Below are positions 17,490 through 25,900 of a stretch of DNA of 34,654 nt, one piece after another (within the stretch, counting starts at the first letter, position 1; each line of letters begins with the position of its first letter). The notes beneath the pieces are model-generated. The model saw only the letters and a program-made list of their open reading frames with translations. It ran no database searches and was not told where the DNA came from. The DNA is from Porphyromonas sp. (GTDB lineage: Bacteria; Bacteroidota; Bacteroidia; Bacteroidales; Porphyromonadaceae). Location of the stretch: the NCBI GenBank assembly GCA_030529525.1, contig JAUMWS010000008.1, forward strand, positions 1-34,654, in the 5' to 3' direction. A program made the translations under genes and the position numbers.

Positions 17490-18680
17490 ATGGAACAGAC
17501 TCCCCGATCCGAACGCCTGCACATCGTGCTTTACGGACGGACAAATAGTGGTAAATCTTCCCTTATCAATGCCCTTACAGGGCAAAATATCTCGCTTGTT
17601 TCCGAGACACCGGGCACCACAACAGACCCCGTAAACAAAGCCATGGAAATTCCCGGCTTGGGAGCATGTGTGCTTGTAGACACTGCCGGATTTGATGATG
17701 CAGATAAAGCACTCGGTCTACTCCGTATAGAACGGACACGTGAGACACTGAAAGGAGCAGATATTGCGATAGTGGTTATTGCCTCCGAAGATATCTCCAC
17801 CGAACTCGAATGGATTGAAAAGCTTCAAGAAAAAGAGATTCCGATCATCCCGATTCTCAATAAATCGGACTTACACAGCTATTCCGACTCCGTACGAGAG
17901 AGGCTGAAAGAGAAGACAAATCACTCCCCCATTCTCCTTAGTACCCGAACCGGAGAAGGAATGGATGCCCTCAGAAATGCTCTTCATGCGATACAATCTC
18001 AGTCGGAAACCGCAGGAAGCATAACAGGAACTCTTGCATCTGAAGAAGATGTCATTCTGCTTGTAATGCCTCAAGACTCGCAAGCTCCAAAGGGCAGACT
18101 TATTCTCCCGCAAGTCCAGACCATACGTGAGCTTCTTGATAAAAACTGTATTCCGATATGCTGTACACCGGAAACAATGAAAAGAAGTCTTGAAGCTCTT
18201 CAGCATCCTCCCAAGCTAATCATCACCGACTCTCAAGCATTCAAAAGCGTGTATGAGATGAAGCCGGCAGAAAGTTTGCTAACCTCATTCTCTATCCTCT
18301 TTGCTGCTTATAAAGGAGACATCAAAAACTTTGTTGCAGGAGCAGAAGCAATAGCCCGACTCACACCTAAATCCAAAGTTCTCATCGCAGAAGCATGTAC
18401 GCACGCACCTGCTACCGAAGACATCGGACGAGTTAAGATTCCGGCACTCCTGCGGAAACGCATATCGCTAACTCTACAGATCGACATCGTCTCCGGCAGA
18501 GATTTCCCGGAAGATCTCTCTCCATACGATCTGATAATCCATTGCGGAGCCTGTATGTTCACCCGAAAAATGGTAATGAACCGCTCCAAGCAAGCACAAA
18601 AACAACACGTTCCGATGACAAATTACGGCATCACGATGGCTTATCTCACTGGAATTTTGGATAAAATAGTGCTACCTTAG
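17490..18680 (+). CDS. hydF: [FeFe] hydrogenase maturation GTPase HydF
   Basis: 396 aa. HydF is the GTPase scaffold on which the diiron subsite is built and from which it is passed to the apo-hydrogenase. The GTPase domain has GRTNSGKS (16-23), TPGTTTDPV, DTAGFDD and NKSD. The C-terminal cluster-binding domain has EACTHAPATEDIGRVKIP (C303, H305) and HCGAC (H351, C352, C355), the CxH...HCxxC signature. The gene starts 33 bp after hydG and completes the operon, giving every maturase known to be required. Confidence 0.96.
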   Translation: MEQTPRSERLHIVLYGRTNSGKSSLINALTGQNISLVSETPGTTTDPVNKAMEIPGLGACVLVDTAGFDDADKALGLLRIERTRETLKGADIAIVVIASEDISTELEWIEKLQEKEIPIIPILNKSDLHSYSDSVRERLKEKTNHSPILLSTRTGEGMDALRNALHAIQSQSETAGSITGTLASEEDVILLVMPQDSQAPKGRLILPQVQTIRELLDKNCIPICCTPETMKRSLEALQHPPKLIITDSQAFKSVYEMKPAESLLTSFSILFAAYKGDIKNFVAGAEAIARLTPKSKVLIAEACTHAPATEDIGRVKIPALLRKRISLTLQIDIVSGRDFPEDLSPYDLIIHCGACMFTRKMVMNRSKQAQKQHVPMTNYGITMAYLTGILDKIVLP

Positions 18681-18682
18681 AT

Positions 18683-18829
18683 TCAATCCTTAGCACTGAC
18701 GCTCCAAAAAGTTGACAGATAGAGCTTCAAATATCTCCTCTTAGATGGAGTAGCACTATTGCTCCTCATTCCAACTTGTCGGCAAATGTCTTTGTACAGA
18801 GGGAAAAAACTTCGAAATTCATTCTTCAT
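18683..18829 (-). CDS. Possible small ORF (48 aa), low confidence
   Basis: On the - strand an ATG at 18827-18829 opens a 48-codon frame that ends 3 bp beyond the hydF stop. The frame stays open about 24 codons further upstream without another ATG. The predicted peptide is basic and aromatic (for example SFFPLYKDICRQVG and SKRRYLKLYLSTFW). I do not recognise a family. It has no clear promoter or ribosome site, and could equally be a remnant of a mobile or repeated element. Confidence 0.2.
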   Translation of the reverse strand: MKNEFRSFFPLYKDICRQVGMRSNSATPSKRRYLKLYLSTFWSVSAKD

Positions 18830-18963
18830 AACATTCAAATTTGCTGTAATCCTTTGATCAAAGCCACATAAGCATAGAGAAAGAAAGGACTTATAGGCGT
18901 CATGTTATAATCTCTGCTGCATTTATTTATCACTATCATTTTTATATATTTAGATTTGCAACA

Positions 18964-19058
18964 GAAAATGACTATATGATAGTTATTAAAAATCAGAATA
19001 AGTAGTCAGATAGTATAAACGACAAAACGCTGTAAAACATAAATTTTACAGCGTTTTT
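18964..19058 (+). ncRNA. Candidate small RNA with terminator
   Basis: A -7-like box TAGATTTG (18951-18958) is followed by about 95 nt without an ORF, a small ACTAT/ATAGT hairpin, then the strong terminator at 19024-19057. The arrangement is that of a short independent transcript, but there is no -33 match and no known RNA family is recognised. Confidence 0.22.
19024..19057. terminator. Intrinsic terminator between hydF and tRNA-Ser
   Basis: AAAACGCTGTAAAA (19024-19037) and TTTTACAGCGTTTT (19044-19057) form a perfect 14-bp stem around CATAAA. The + strand T-run (TTTTTCTTTTTC) is the longer; the - strand has TTTT. It can end the hydrogenase operon and, 54 nt downstream, the tRNA-Ser transcript. 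Confidence 0.88.
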
Positions 19059-19110
19059 CTTTTTCTTAATGCTTAATCTCAGGATATGCAACCCGCCTGA
19101 AAGCCTTTCG

Positions 19111-19197
19111 CGGAAGCGGGGGGATTCGAACCCCCGGTACGGTAACCCGTACGTCAGTTTAGCAAACTGGTGGTTTCAGCCACTCACCCACACTTCC
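19111..19197 (-). tRNA. tRNA-Ser (anticodon GCU)
   Basis: 87 nt including the discriminator G. The acceptor arm GGAAGTG pairs with CGCTTCC with one G-U pair. The anticodon loop TTGCTAA gives anticodon GCU (19161-19163 on the + strand reads AGC), and the long variable arm CGTACGGGTTACCGTACC is typical of serine tRNA. The T arm carries GGTTCGAATCC. CCA is not encoded, so it must be added afterwards. Confidence 0.96.
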
Positions 19198-19210
19198 TTG
19201 TTTCCGAGTG

Positions 19211-19241
19211 CAAATATAATACATCCAAGTATATCACGCAA
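19211..19241 (-). promoter_or_regulatory. Bacteroidetes promoter of tRNA-Ser
   Basis: On the - strand TTG (19239-19241) and TATATTTG (19211-19218) are 20 bp apart, a good -33/-7 pair, ending 13 bp before the mature tRNA 5' end. Confidence 0.65.
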
Positions 19242-19262
19242 TAGATAAAGCACATTTTCTTC

Positions 19263-19270
19263 TATCTTTG
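19263..19270 (+). promoter_or_regulatory. -7 box for mltG
   Basis: TATCTTTG fits TAnnTTTG and is 19 bp before the mltG ATG, giving a very short leader. It stands back to back with the tRNA-Ser promoter. No clear -33 element. Confidence 0.4.
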
Positions 19271-19289
19271 TAAATAAACAGCAGAAATA

Positions 19290-20342
19290 ATGGAAAGAAA
19301 GAAGAAAAAAAACATAGTAAAGTGGTTGGGAATAGTGTCTCTTGCGGTTGTTTTGCTCGGAGGAGTATTTGCCTACATGGTGGTTAAGCGCCTTAAAGAT
19401 CCGGGAACATTCGGGATGTACAATGCCGGTAAGGGGTGGATTTATGTCTTTCCCGAGAGCAACTGGGATGATGTAAGCAGATCCATTACAGAGTTGTATA
19501 GTGTGAAGTATCCGTCATTCCTGCCCTACTTACATCTTATATCGGATAGTCCGTCGCCTTCAGTGGGAGCATACACCATACATCCGTCGGAAAGCTTGCA
19601 GTCTGTAGCCAAGCGTATCGGAAAGGGAGAGCAAGACCAAGTCTCTCTTACACTGCCACTTGACAGACTTACCGGAAATACGGAAAGAGTTTTAGCCAAA
19701 TACCTCATGTACAAAAAAGAGGAGTATAGTGATGCTCTAAAAGATAGAGATCTGATTCAATCCCTAAACGTACAAGACACAACACTGCTGAACCATATTT
19801 TACTCGGAGAGTACACACTCTATTGGGATACTCCTCCCAAAGAGGTAGCTACGATGCTTGTGAAAAGATACGAAGAGTTTTGGAACAAAGAGCGTTTGGA
19901 GCGTGCAAAAGATTTAGGTCTTACTCCTTTTGAAGTCCGAATTTTGGCTTCCATTGTAAGCTTAGAGAGCAGATACCAACCAGAGTTGGGCACCATTGCA
20001 GGTCTCTATCTGAACAGATTGCGGTTGGGTATGCCATTGCAAGCGGACCCGACAATCATTTTTGCGCATCAAGACTATTCCATAGTGCGTGTACTGAAAA
20101 AGCATTTGGAAATAGACTCCCCCTACAACACCTATAAGAATAAAGGGCTTCCGCCTACTCCTATTTGCATCCCGTCTCAAGAGGCTATAGAAGCTGTTTT
20201 GAATGCCGAAAGCCACAACTTCCTGTATATGTGTGCAGACTCCGACTTCTCTGGCAAGCACATCTTTGCTACGGACTATGCAACACACTTAAAGAACGCA
20301 CGCCTCTTTCAAGAAGAGCTAAACAGAAGAGGAATCAAGTAG
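19290..20342 (+). CDS. mltG: Endolytic transglycosylase MltG
   Basis: 350 aa. MltG (YceG family) is an inner-membrane enzyme that cuts nascent peptidoglycan strands and sets their length. A basic N-terminus (MERKKKKN) precedes one membrane segment (about 10-32). The catalytic domain carries LASIVSLESRYQ with the catalytic Glu at about 226, followed by GLYLNRLRLGMPLQADPT and SPYNTYKNKGLPPTPI, both hallmark motifs. The stop codon overlaps that of the convergent GH3-family gene by 8 bp. Confidence 0.95.
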   Translation: MERKKKKNIVKWLGIVSLAVVLLGGVFAYMVVKRLKDPGTFGMYNAGKGWIYVFPESNWDDVSRSITELYSVKYPSFLPYLHLISDSPSPSVGAYTIHPSESLQSVAKRIGKGEQDQVSLTLPLDRLTGNTERVLAKYLMYKKEEYSDALKDRDLIQSLNVQDTTLLNHILLGEYTLYWDTPPKEVATMLVKRYEEFWNKERLERAKDLGLTPFEVRILASIVSLESRYQPELGTIAGLYLNRLRLGMPLQADPTIIFAHQDYSIVRVLKKHLEIDSPYNTYKNKGLPPTPICIPSQEAIEAVLNAESHNFLYMCADSDFSGKHIFATDYATHLKNARLFQEELNRRGIK

Positions 20343-21861
20343 AAGCGTTCTTTTTAGCTACCTCCAAAAGAGCATTGAGAATATCCGTGTTATTGGATAG
20401 TCGTGGCACTTTGTGTTGCCCTCCCAGCTTTCCTTTTGAGTCAAGCCACTGATGGAAAGTACCCTCGGCGGCTATACTCAGTTTGAGAGGGAGTAACGTG
20501 TAGTCGTTGAACCTCTTGGCATCATAGTCCGAATTAATCTCCCGAAGAGTCTTATCCAATATCTCGGCAAACTGTTCCGTAGAAGCAGGTTGCGTGTAAA
20601 ACTCTATCAACCAATGGTGATATCCTCTTCCCTCTTCTGCCAAGACTATTGGGGCGGCTGTGTACTCGGACACTTTAGCACCCGTTTCGGCACAAGCTTT
20701 TTCTATTGCCTTGTCTGCATTGTGCACCATTAGTTCCTCGCCAAATGCATTGATATAGGACTTTGTTCGTCCCACTATCTTTATTTTGTGAGGATAAACG
20801 GATGTGAACTCCACCACATCCCCGATAATGTAGCGGAACAGACCTCCCATAGTCGTGATAATCATTGCGTATGGGACACCTATTTTCACGTCTGAAAGCG
20901 GTACGATAGCCGCTGTATCTCCTCTATTATAAGCGTCCAAAGCCCAAAATTCGTAGAATACAGCGTGATCTAAAAGGAGCAACATTCCGGGGTCCCGGCT
21001 ATCATCTTGAAGTGCAAAAAAGCCTTCGGAAGCGTTATAGGTCTCTCTATAAAAGATCTCCTTTCCCATGATGGATTTGTACTCCGCCCTGTATGGATCG
21101 AAGCTGATGCCTCCATGAAAGAATACCTCAATATTGCTCCATATCTCCGCCACACTCTTTGCCCCGGTATAGTCGAGCACTCTTTTGATTACCATCAACA
21201 GCCAAGAGGGAACACCTGAAATACTTCCCACATCTGCTTTGGCTATTACAGGGATAAGCTTTTCCAGCTTCGCTTCCCAATCCCCCATTAACAGAATTTT
21301 CTTTGAAGGAACTCTTATCCACTCCCCTATGCTTGGCATATTTTGCACAAGTATGGCAGAGACGTCTCCTGTCCGGATTCCGCTCCCCTCGTATGTCGGG
21401 GCATGACTTCCGCCAAGGACGAATCCTTTGGACGAAAAAAGCCTACTGTTGGGGTTTTCAGCCAAATAAGACCAAACCACATCCGAGCCGGCTTTGTAGT
21501 GATTTTCTTTCAAGTAGGGCTTTGGGACAGGGATATATTTGCTTCTGTCATTGGATGTTCCACTACTTTTAGCCATCCACGTCACAGGATAAGGCGAAAG
21601 AATATTCTTCTCTCCCCTTAGCATACGCTCTATGTATGGAGCTAAAGCCTCGTATTCCACTACGGGAACGGAAGATTTGAACTTCTCATAACCGACCGAA
21701 TGTCTGGAAATAAAAGAACTTAGATAAGCAGTCTCTTTACTCTTATTCAGAATATATTTCAGCTGCTTTTCCTGTATGGCATCGGCACTTTGGGCATAGC
21801 TATTCAAGACCCGAACCCGATGCTTTGTTGCCTGACGCAGTATCTTAGTAAGAAGATCCAT
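20335..21861 (-). CDS. GH3-family acyl-adenylate/amide synthetase-like protein
   Basis: 508 aa. The protein belongs to the GH3 family of the ANL (adenylating) superfamily, known from plants where it joins amino acids to hormones. Bacteroidetes homologues are common but have no assigned substrate. The ATP motif KSSGTSNDRSKYIP (98-111) is the GH3 form of motif 1, and FHGGISFDPYR, YNASEGFFALQ and FRYIIGDVVEF follow in the expected order. No export signal. It is convergent with mltG, and stop codons overlap, so no terminator separates them. A hairpin terminator lies just upstream of its start, separating it from the SRPBCC-like gene. Confidence 0.88.
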   Translation of the reverse strand: MDLLTKILRQATKHRVRVLNSYAQSADAIQEKQLKYILNKSKETAYLSSFISRHSVGYEKFKSSVPVVEYEALAPYIERMLRGEKNILSPYPVTWMAKSSGTSNDRSKYIPVPKPYLKENHYKAGSDVVWSYLAENPNSRLFSSKGFVLGGSHAPTYEGSGIRTGDVSAILVQNMPSIGEWIRVPSKKILLMGDWEAKLEKLIPVIAKADVGSISGVPSWLLMVIKRVLDYTGAKSVAEIWSNIEVFFHGGISFDPYRAEYKSIMGKEIFYRETYNASEGFFALQDDSRDPGMLLLLDHAVFYEFWALDAYNRGDTAAIVPLSDVKIGVPYAMIITTMGGLFRYIIGDVVEFTSVYPHKIKIVGRTKSYINAFGEELMVHNADKAIEKACAETGAKVSEYTAAPIVLAEEGRGYHHWLIEFYTQPASTEQFAEILDKTLREINSDYDAKRFNDYTLLPLKLSIAAEGTFHQWLDSKGKLGGQHKVPRLSNNTDILNALLEVAKKNAST

Positions 21862-21899
21862 GATAGTGTCTGTATTCCTCGTGTATCTCGAAGTACAAT

Positions 21900-21946
21900 A
21901 AAAACGAATAGCTAAACAGACTGCTCTGTATAGCTACTCGCTTTTT
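21900..21946. terminator. Bidirectional hairpin between SRPBCC-like and GH3-family genes
   Basis: Arms CGAATAGCTAAACAG (21905-21919) and CTGTATAGCTACTCG (21926-21940) pair with two mismatches around ACTGCT. T-runs flank the hairpin on both strands. It should end the SRPBCC-like transcript before the GH3-family gene. Confidence 0.65.
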
Positions 21947-21982
21947 AGGGTCTAAAATCGAACATATACTGTTCTACGTTTT

Positions 21983-22402
21983 TCATTTCAGATACTCGGA
22001 AAGATCCATTTTTCCAAGCATCTCGCCCACTTTGTTCAGTGTGGGTTCTATCCGTCCTCTTACCATTCCGGCCAAAAATGGCGGAACATCCGCATCTACA
22101 AACAGCTGTCCGTAGTTTCCACCCTCTCTCTCCATAAGCTCTATTCTCAAATGAAGAGGCACAGGTGTAGATATCCCTTGATAGGTGATACTATTCGGAG
22201 TTGTGTTTACCAACTTCAGCCCGATCTCTCCAAGGGTTTTAACCTTAAGCTTCAATTCCTCTTGAGAAGCAGAGAGAGTCTGAACCTTATCCCCGCCAAA
22301 CTTTGCAATCAAAGGTTCTACCTTGGTAAGATCTGTAAGATAAGAGTGAATAACGGATATATCAAGCTTTACCGGAAACTCCGGACTCGAGAATGTTTTC
22401 AT
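21983..22402 (-). CDS. SRPBCC/START-like protein
   Basis: 139 aa with no signal peptide. Length and pattern fit the SRPBCC (polyketide cyclase-like) ligand-binding fold: an N-terminal strand with SSPEFPVKLDISVIHSYLTDL, a central antiparallel sheet, and a long C-terminal helix (VRGRIEPTLNKVGEMLGKMDL). Similar small proteins are widespread in Bacteroidetes and have no known role. A -7 box (TAGCTTTG) lies 30 bp upstream and a hairpin terminator follows, so it is a single-gene unit. Family call is from pattern only. Confidence 0.6.
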   Translation of the reverse strand: MKTFSSPEFPVKLDISVIHSYLTDLTKVEPLIAKFGGDKVQTLSASQEELKLKVKTLGEIGLKLVNTTPNSITYQGISTPVPLHLRIELMEREGGNYGQLFVDADVPPFLAGMVRGRIEPTLNKVGEMLGKMDLSEYLK

Positions 22403-22431
22403 CGCAAATAATCTGTTTAAGAGTTACTCTA

Positions 22432-22439
22432 CAAAGCTA
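22432..22439 (-). promoter_or_regulatory. -7 box for the SRPBCC-like gene
   Basis: On the - strand TAGCTTTG fits TAnnTTTG and is 30 bp ahead of the ATG. No TTG is found at -33. Confidence 0.4.
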
Positions 22440-22843
22440 CTGAAAAACGTTTAGATCCACTACACTTTTTGGCTTCTTAAGACCCGATAAGCCGGTGTCG
22501 CTTTCGGCCATTTCGAATAGAGCCGTATCTTTTTTGTTTTTAACCCGTTCAGAAGCAAGAGTTAAAGTGTCAAGAACTCTGTTTCAAGCTTTGATCTTTG
22601 CGAGTCGGGGTTCGATTTGTAGAAATCAAGACTTGAAAACCGGAAACCAAGATTTGATTTGGATTTCTTAGAACGTTCACACAAAAGAACAAACAGGATA
22701 AATATCATTTTTGAAAGTGATAACGCCAATTTTATCGGAGACCCCAAAAGGAGTATAGAGCTTTATCTTCGATGTGATGTATCACAAAGAAAGAGTCTCT
22801 ATCAATGTCCGAAACAAAGGTTCGATTTTAATGTCTATCTTTT
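22440..22843. other. Non-coding divergent region with degenerate repeats
   Basis: About 400 bp between the SRPBCC-like gene and the ileS promoter. A 61-codon - strand frame (22562-22747) lacks any supporting signal and its predicted peptide has a loose internal repeat (KSNLGF... and KSNPDS...). Underlying it are two 42-bp units (22619-22660 and 22577-22618) with about half of their bases in common, and a TCAAGACTTGA palindrome (22626-22636). It looks like a worn intergenic repeat. Confidence 0.35.
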
Positions 22844-22873
22844 TTGCAGTAACCCCTAAAAATATTATTTTTG
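22844..22873 (+). promoter_or_regulatory. Bacteroidetes promoter of the ileS operon
   Basis: TTTG (22843-22846) and TATTTTTG (22866-22873) are 19 bp apart, a very good -33/-7 pair. Transcription should start near 22880, leaving a leader of about 63 bases. This rules out a TTG start at 22871, which lies inside the -7 box. Confidence 0.75.
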
Positions 22874-22942
22874 CAACTTATAAAACGTAAAGGGAAGAAA
22901 GCCCTCATACAACCCAACAGAAAATATAGAACTGCAAAATAT

Positions 22943-25900
22943 ATGAATAAAAAGTACGCTGAATATAGTGGTATGGATTTGGCTTCCACCAACCGCACAA
23001 TGCTTGAAAAATGGAAAACTGAAAACCTCTTTGCTAAAAGTCTTAACATTCGCAATGGAGCACCGGACTTCGTATTCTTCGAGGGTCCTCCCTCTGCAAA
23101 TGGTATGCCGGGCATTCACCACATTATAGCGAGAACTCTTAAAGATGTATTTTGTAGATATAAGACCATGAAAGGCTTCCGGGTAGACCGTAAAGCCGGA
23201 TGGGATACACACGGACTTCCGGTTGAGCTCGGAGTGGAAAAAAACCTCGGTATCACGAAAGCCGACATAGGCACCCGTATCTCCATTGAAGAGTACAACC
23301 ACGCTTGTAGAAAAGAGGTGATGAAGTACACTAAGGAGTGGGAAGATCTTACAGACCAAATGGGATACTGGGTAGATATGCAACACCCATACATCACCTA
23401 CGACAACAAGTATATAGAAACCCTTTGGTACATGCTCAAGAAGCTCTACGAGAAGGGGCTTCTCTATAAAGGTTATACCATCCAGCCTTACTCCCCTGCT
23501 GCCGGTACAGGGCTAAGTTCTCACGAGCTTAACCAACCGGGATGCTACAGAGATGTAAAAGATACGACCTGTACGGCACAGTTTGAGATCTGCGATTCCA
23601 AAACGGAGATGCAAGGATGGGGTCAAGCCTATTTTCTGGCTTGGACCACAACACCATGGACACTCCCTTCCAATACGGCTCTTTGCGTAGGCGGAAAGAT
23701 AGAGTATTCGGTTGTCAGAACATACAATCCTTATACATTCAAACCTATTACCGTAGTTTTGGCTTCTGATCTTGTGGGCTCATACTTCCACAAAGAAGGC
23801 GCTACTCTGGGCTTGGACTCCTACAAGGAGGGCGATAAGGTAATTCCCTATCAAGTGGTGGCACAGCTAAAAGGTGCGGACCTCGTGGGCATGAGATACA
23901 AGCAACTCATCCCTTGGATCAAACCTATGGGAGACGCTTTCCGTGTGATATCGGGCGACTTTGTTACGACAGAGGATGGAACCGGCATCGTACACATAGC
24001 TCCTACGTTCGGTGCAGATGACGCCCGAGTGGCACAAGCGAATGATATAGTAGGTCTTCTGCTTATCGACCGCGAAGGTAAGCAACGACCAATGGTAGAC
24101 CTGACAGGTAAATACTACGGATATGAGGATCTGTCCGAAGAGTTTATCAGCTCCAATGTAAACAGAGCTCTCTATGATGAGTATGCCGGACACTTCGTTA
24201 AAACCGAATACGAGGAGAGCGAAAGCAAAAAAGAGGAAGAGTCCTTGGATCTCAAACTCTGTATGATGCTCAAACAACAGGGGCTCGCTTTCAAGATAGA
24301 ACGATATGTTCACAACTATCCTCACTGCTGGCGGACAGACAAGCCTATCCTTTACTACCCTCTTGACAGCTGGTTCATTAAGTCTACAGCTGTAAGAGAA
24401 CGCATGATAGAGCTTAATGAAACAATCCTTTGGAAGCCTGCAAGCACAGGTACGGGTCGCTTTGGTAAGTGGTTGGAGAACCTCCAAGACTGGAATCTTT
24501 CCAGAAGCCGTTATTGGGGTACACCTCTTCCAATCTGGAGAACGGAAGATGGAAAACATGAAATATGTATCGGTTCTGTACAGGAGCTTTACGAGGAGAT
24601 AGAAAAAGCTATCGAAGCAGGTGTTACTGACAAAAATCCTCTCGATGGATTCGTTCCCGGCGACTTTTCTAAGGAAAACTACGACAAGATAGATCTTCAC
24701 AGACCTTTTGTTGATGAGATTATTCTTGTTGCACCTAACGGAGAACCGATGCATAGAGAGTCGGATCTGATAGACGTTTGGTTCGATTCGGGAGCGATGC
24801 CTTTTGCTCAATGGCACTACCCATTCGAGAATAGAGAGTTTATAGATAACCATCAGGCATATCCTGCAGACTTTATAGCAGAAGGAGTAGACCAAACTCG
24901 GGGCTGGTTCTATACGCTTCATGCGTTGTCTACAATGCTTATGGACTCTGTCGCTTTCAAGGCAGTAATTTCAAACGGACTGGTATTGGACAAGAACGGC
25001 AACAAGATGTCTAAACGTCTTGGTAATGGTGTAGACCCATTTGAAACGATAAGGAAGTATGGATCGGATCCGCTTCGTTGGTACATGATGACCAATGCTT
25101 CTCCTTGGGATAACCTGAAGTTTGACATAGAAGGTCTTGAAGAGGTACAAAGAAAGTTCTTCGGTACACTCTACAACACCTACTCGTTCTTTGCTCTTTA
25201 TGCAAACCTTGATGGTTTCTATAACGAACAAAACGAAATCCCATACAAGGATAGACCGGAAATAGACAGGTGGATACTCTCCAAAGTAAATACCTTGATA
25301 GAGGAAGTAGACACAGCTCTCCAACACTACGAACCGACACGAGCAGGACGCGCGATAGCTGAATTTGTAACTAATCAGCTTTCAAACTGGTATGTACGTC
25401 TGTGTCGCAAGAGATTTTGGGGTGGAGGACTTACAGAAGATAAGCTAAGCGCTTACCAGTCTCTATACATCTGTTTGGAAACCGTAGCCAAACTTATGGC
25501 TCCTATAGCTCCGTTCTATGCGGATATGCTATACAGAGATCTTCGGATGAGTACGTCTATGGAAGATGAGACAATCTCCGTCCACTTGGCAGACTTCCCT
25601 ACTTCGGATAACAGAGAGATAGATACTGCTCTTGAAGCACGTATGGAACTTGCTCAAAATGTATCTTCCATGGTGCTGGCACTAAGAAGAAAAGCGAATC
25701 TCAAAGTGCGCCAACCTCTGACCCGAATCATTGTTCCAACGATAGATAAGGAGTTTAAGAAAAATCTGAAGATGATAGAACACATCGTCATCAACGAGGT
25801 CAATGTAAAGGCTATTGAAACTGTGGATCCGTCCGACAGCGTGATAGTAAAACGTGTGAAGCCGAACTTCAAGGCATTAGGACCTAAGTGTGGTGCACAC

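Larger units (their letters stand above)
18690..19110. other. Non-coding stretch between hydF and tRNA-Ser
   Basis: About 420 bp. It holds the small - strand ORF candidate, an AT-rich part, a TAGATTTG -7-like box on the + strand (18951-18958), and a strong hairpin (19024-19057). No further gene is visible. Confidence 0.55.

Noticed and set aside
12736-18953. Shared 16-bp word ATTTTTATATATTTAG near 12738-12753 and 18938-18953
   Set aside because: Low-complexity AT-rich sequence; the flanks do not match, so chance is enough.
22562-22747. 61-codon - strand frame between the SRPBCC-like gene and ileS
   Set aside because: No promoter, no ribosome site, repetitive low-information peptide; more likely a worn intergenic repeat.
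22871-22942. TTG start 24 codons ahead of the ileS ATG
   Set aside because: The TTG lies inside the -7 box, and IleRS orthologues begin at the MNKKYAEYS-type sequence.
23867-24922. 351-codon - strand open frame opposite ileS
   Set aside because: Antisense shadow of the conserved IleRS core, with no family resemblance or start signals.
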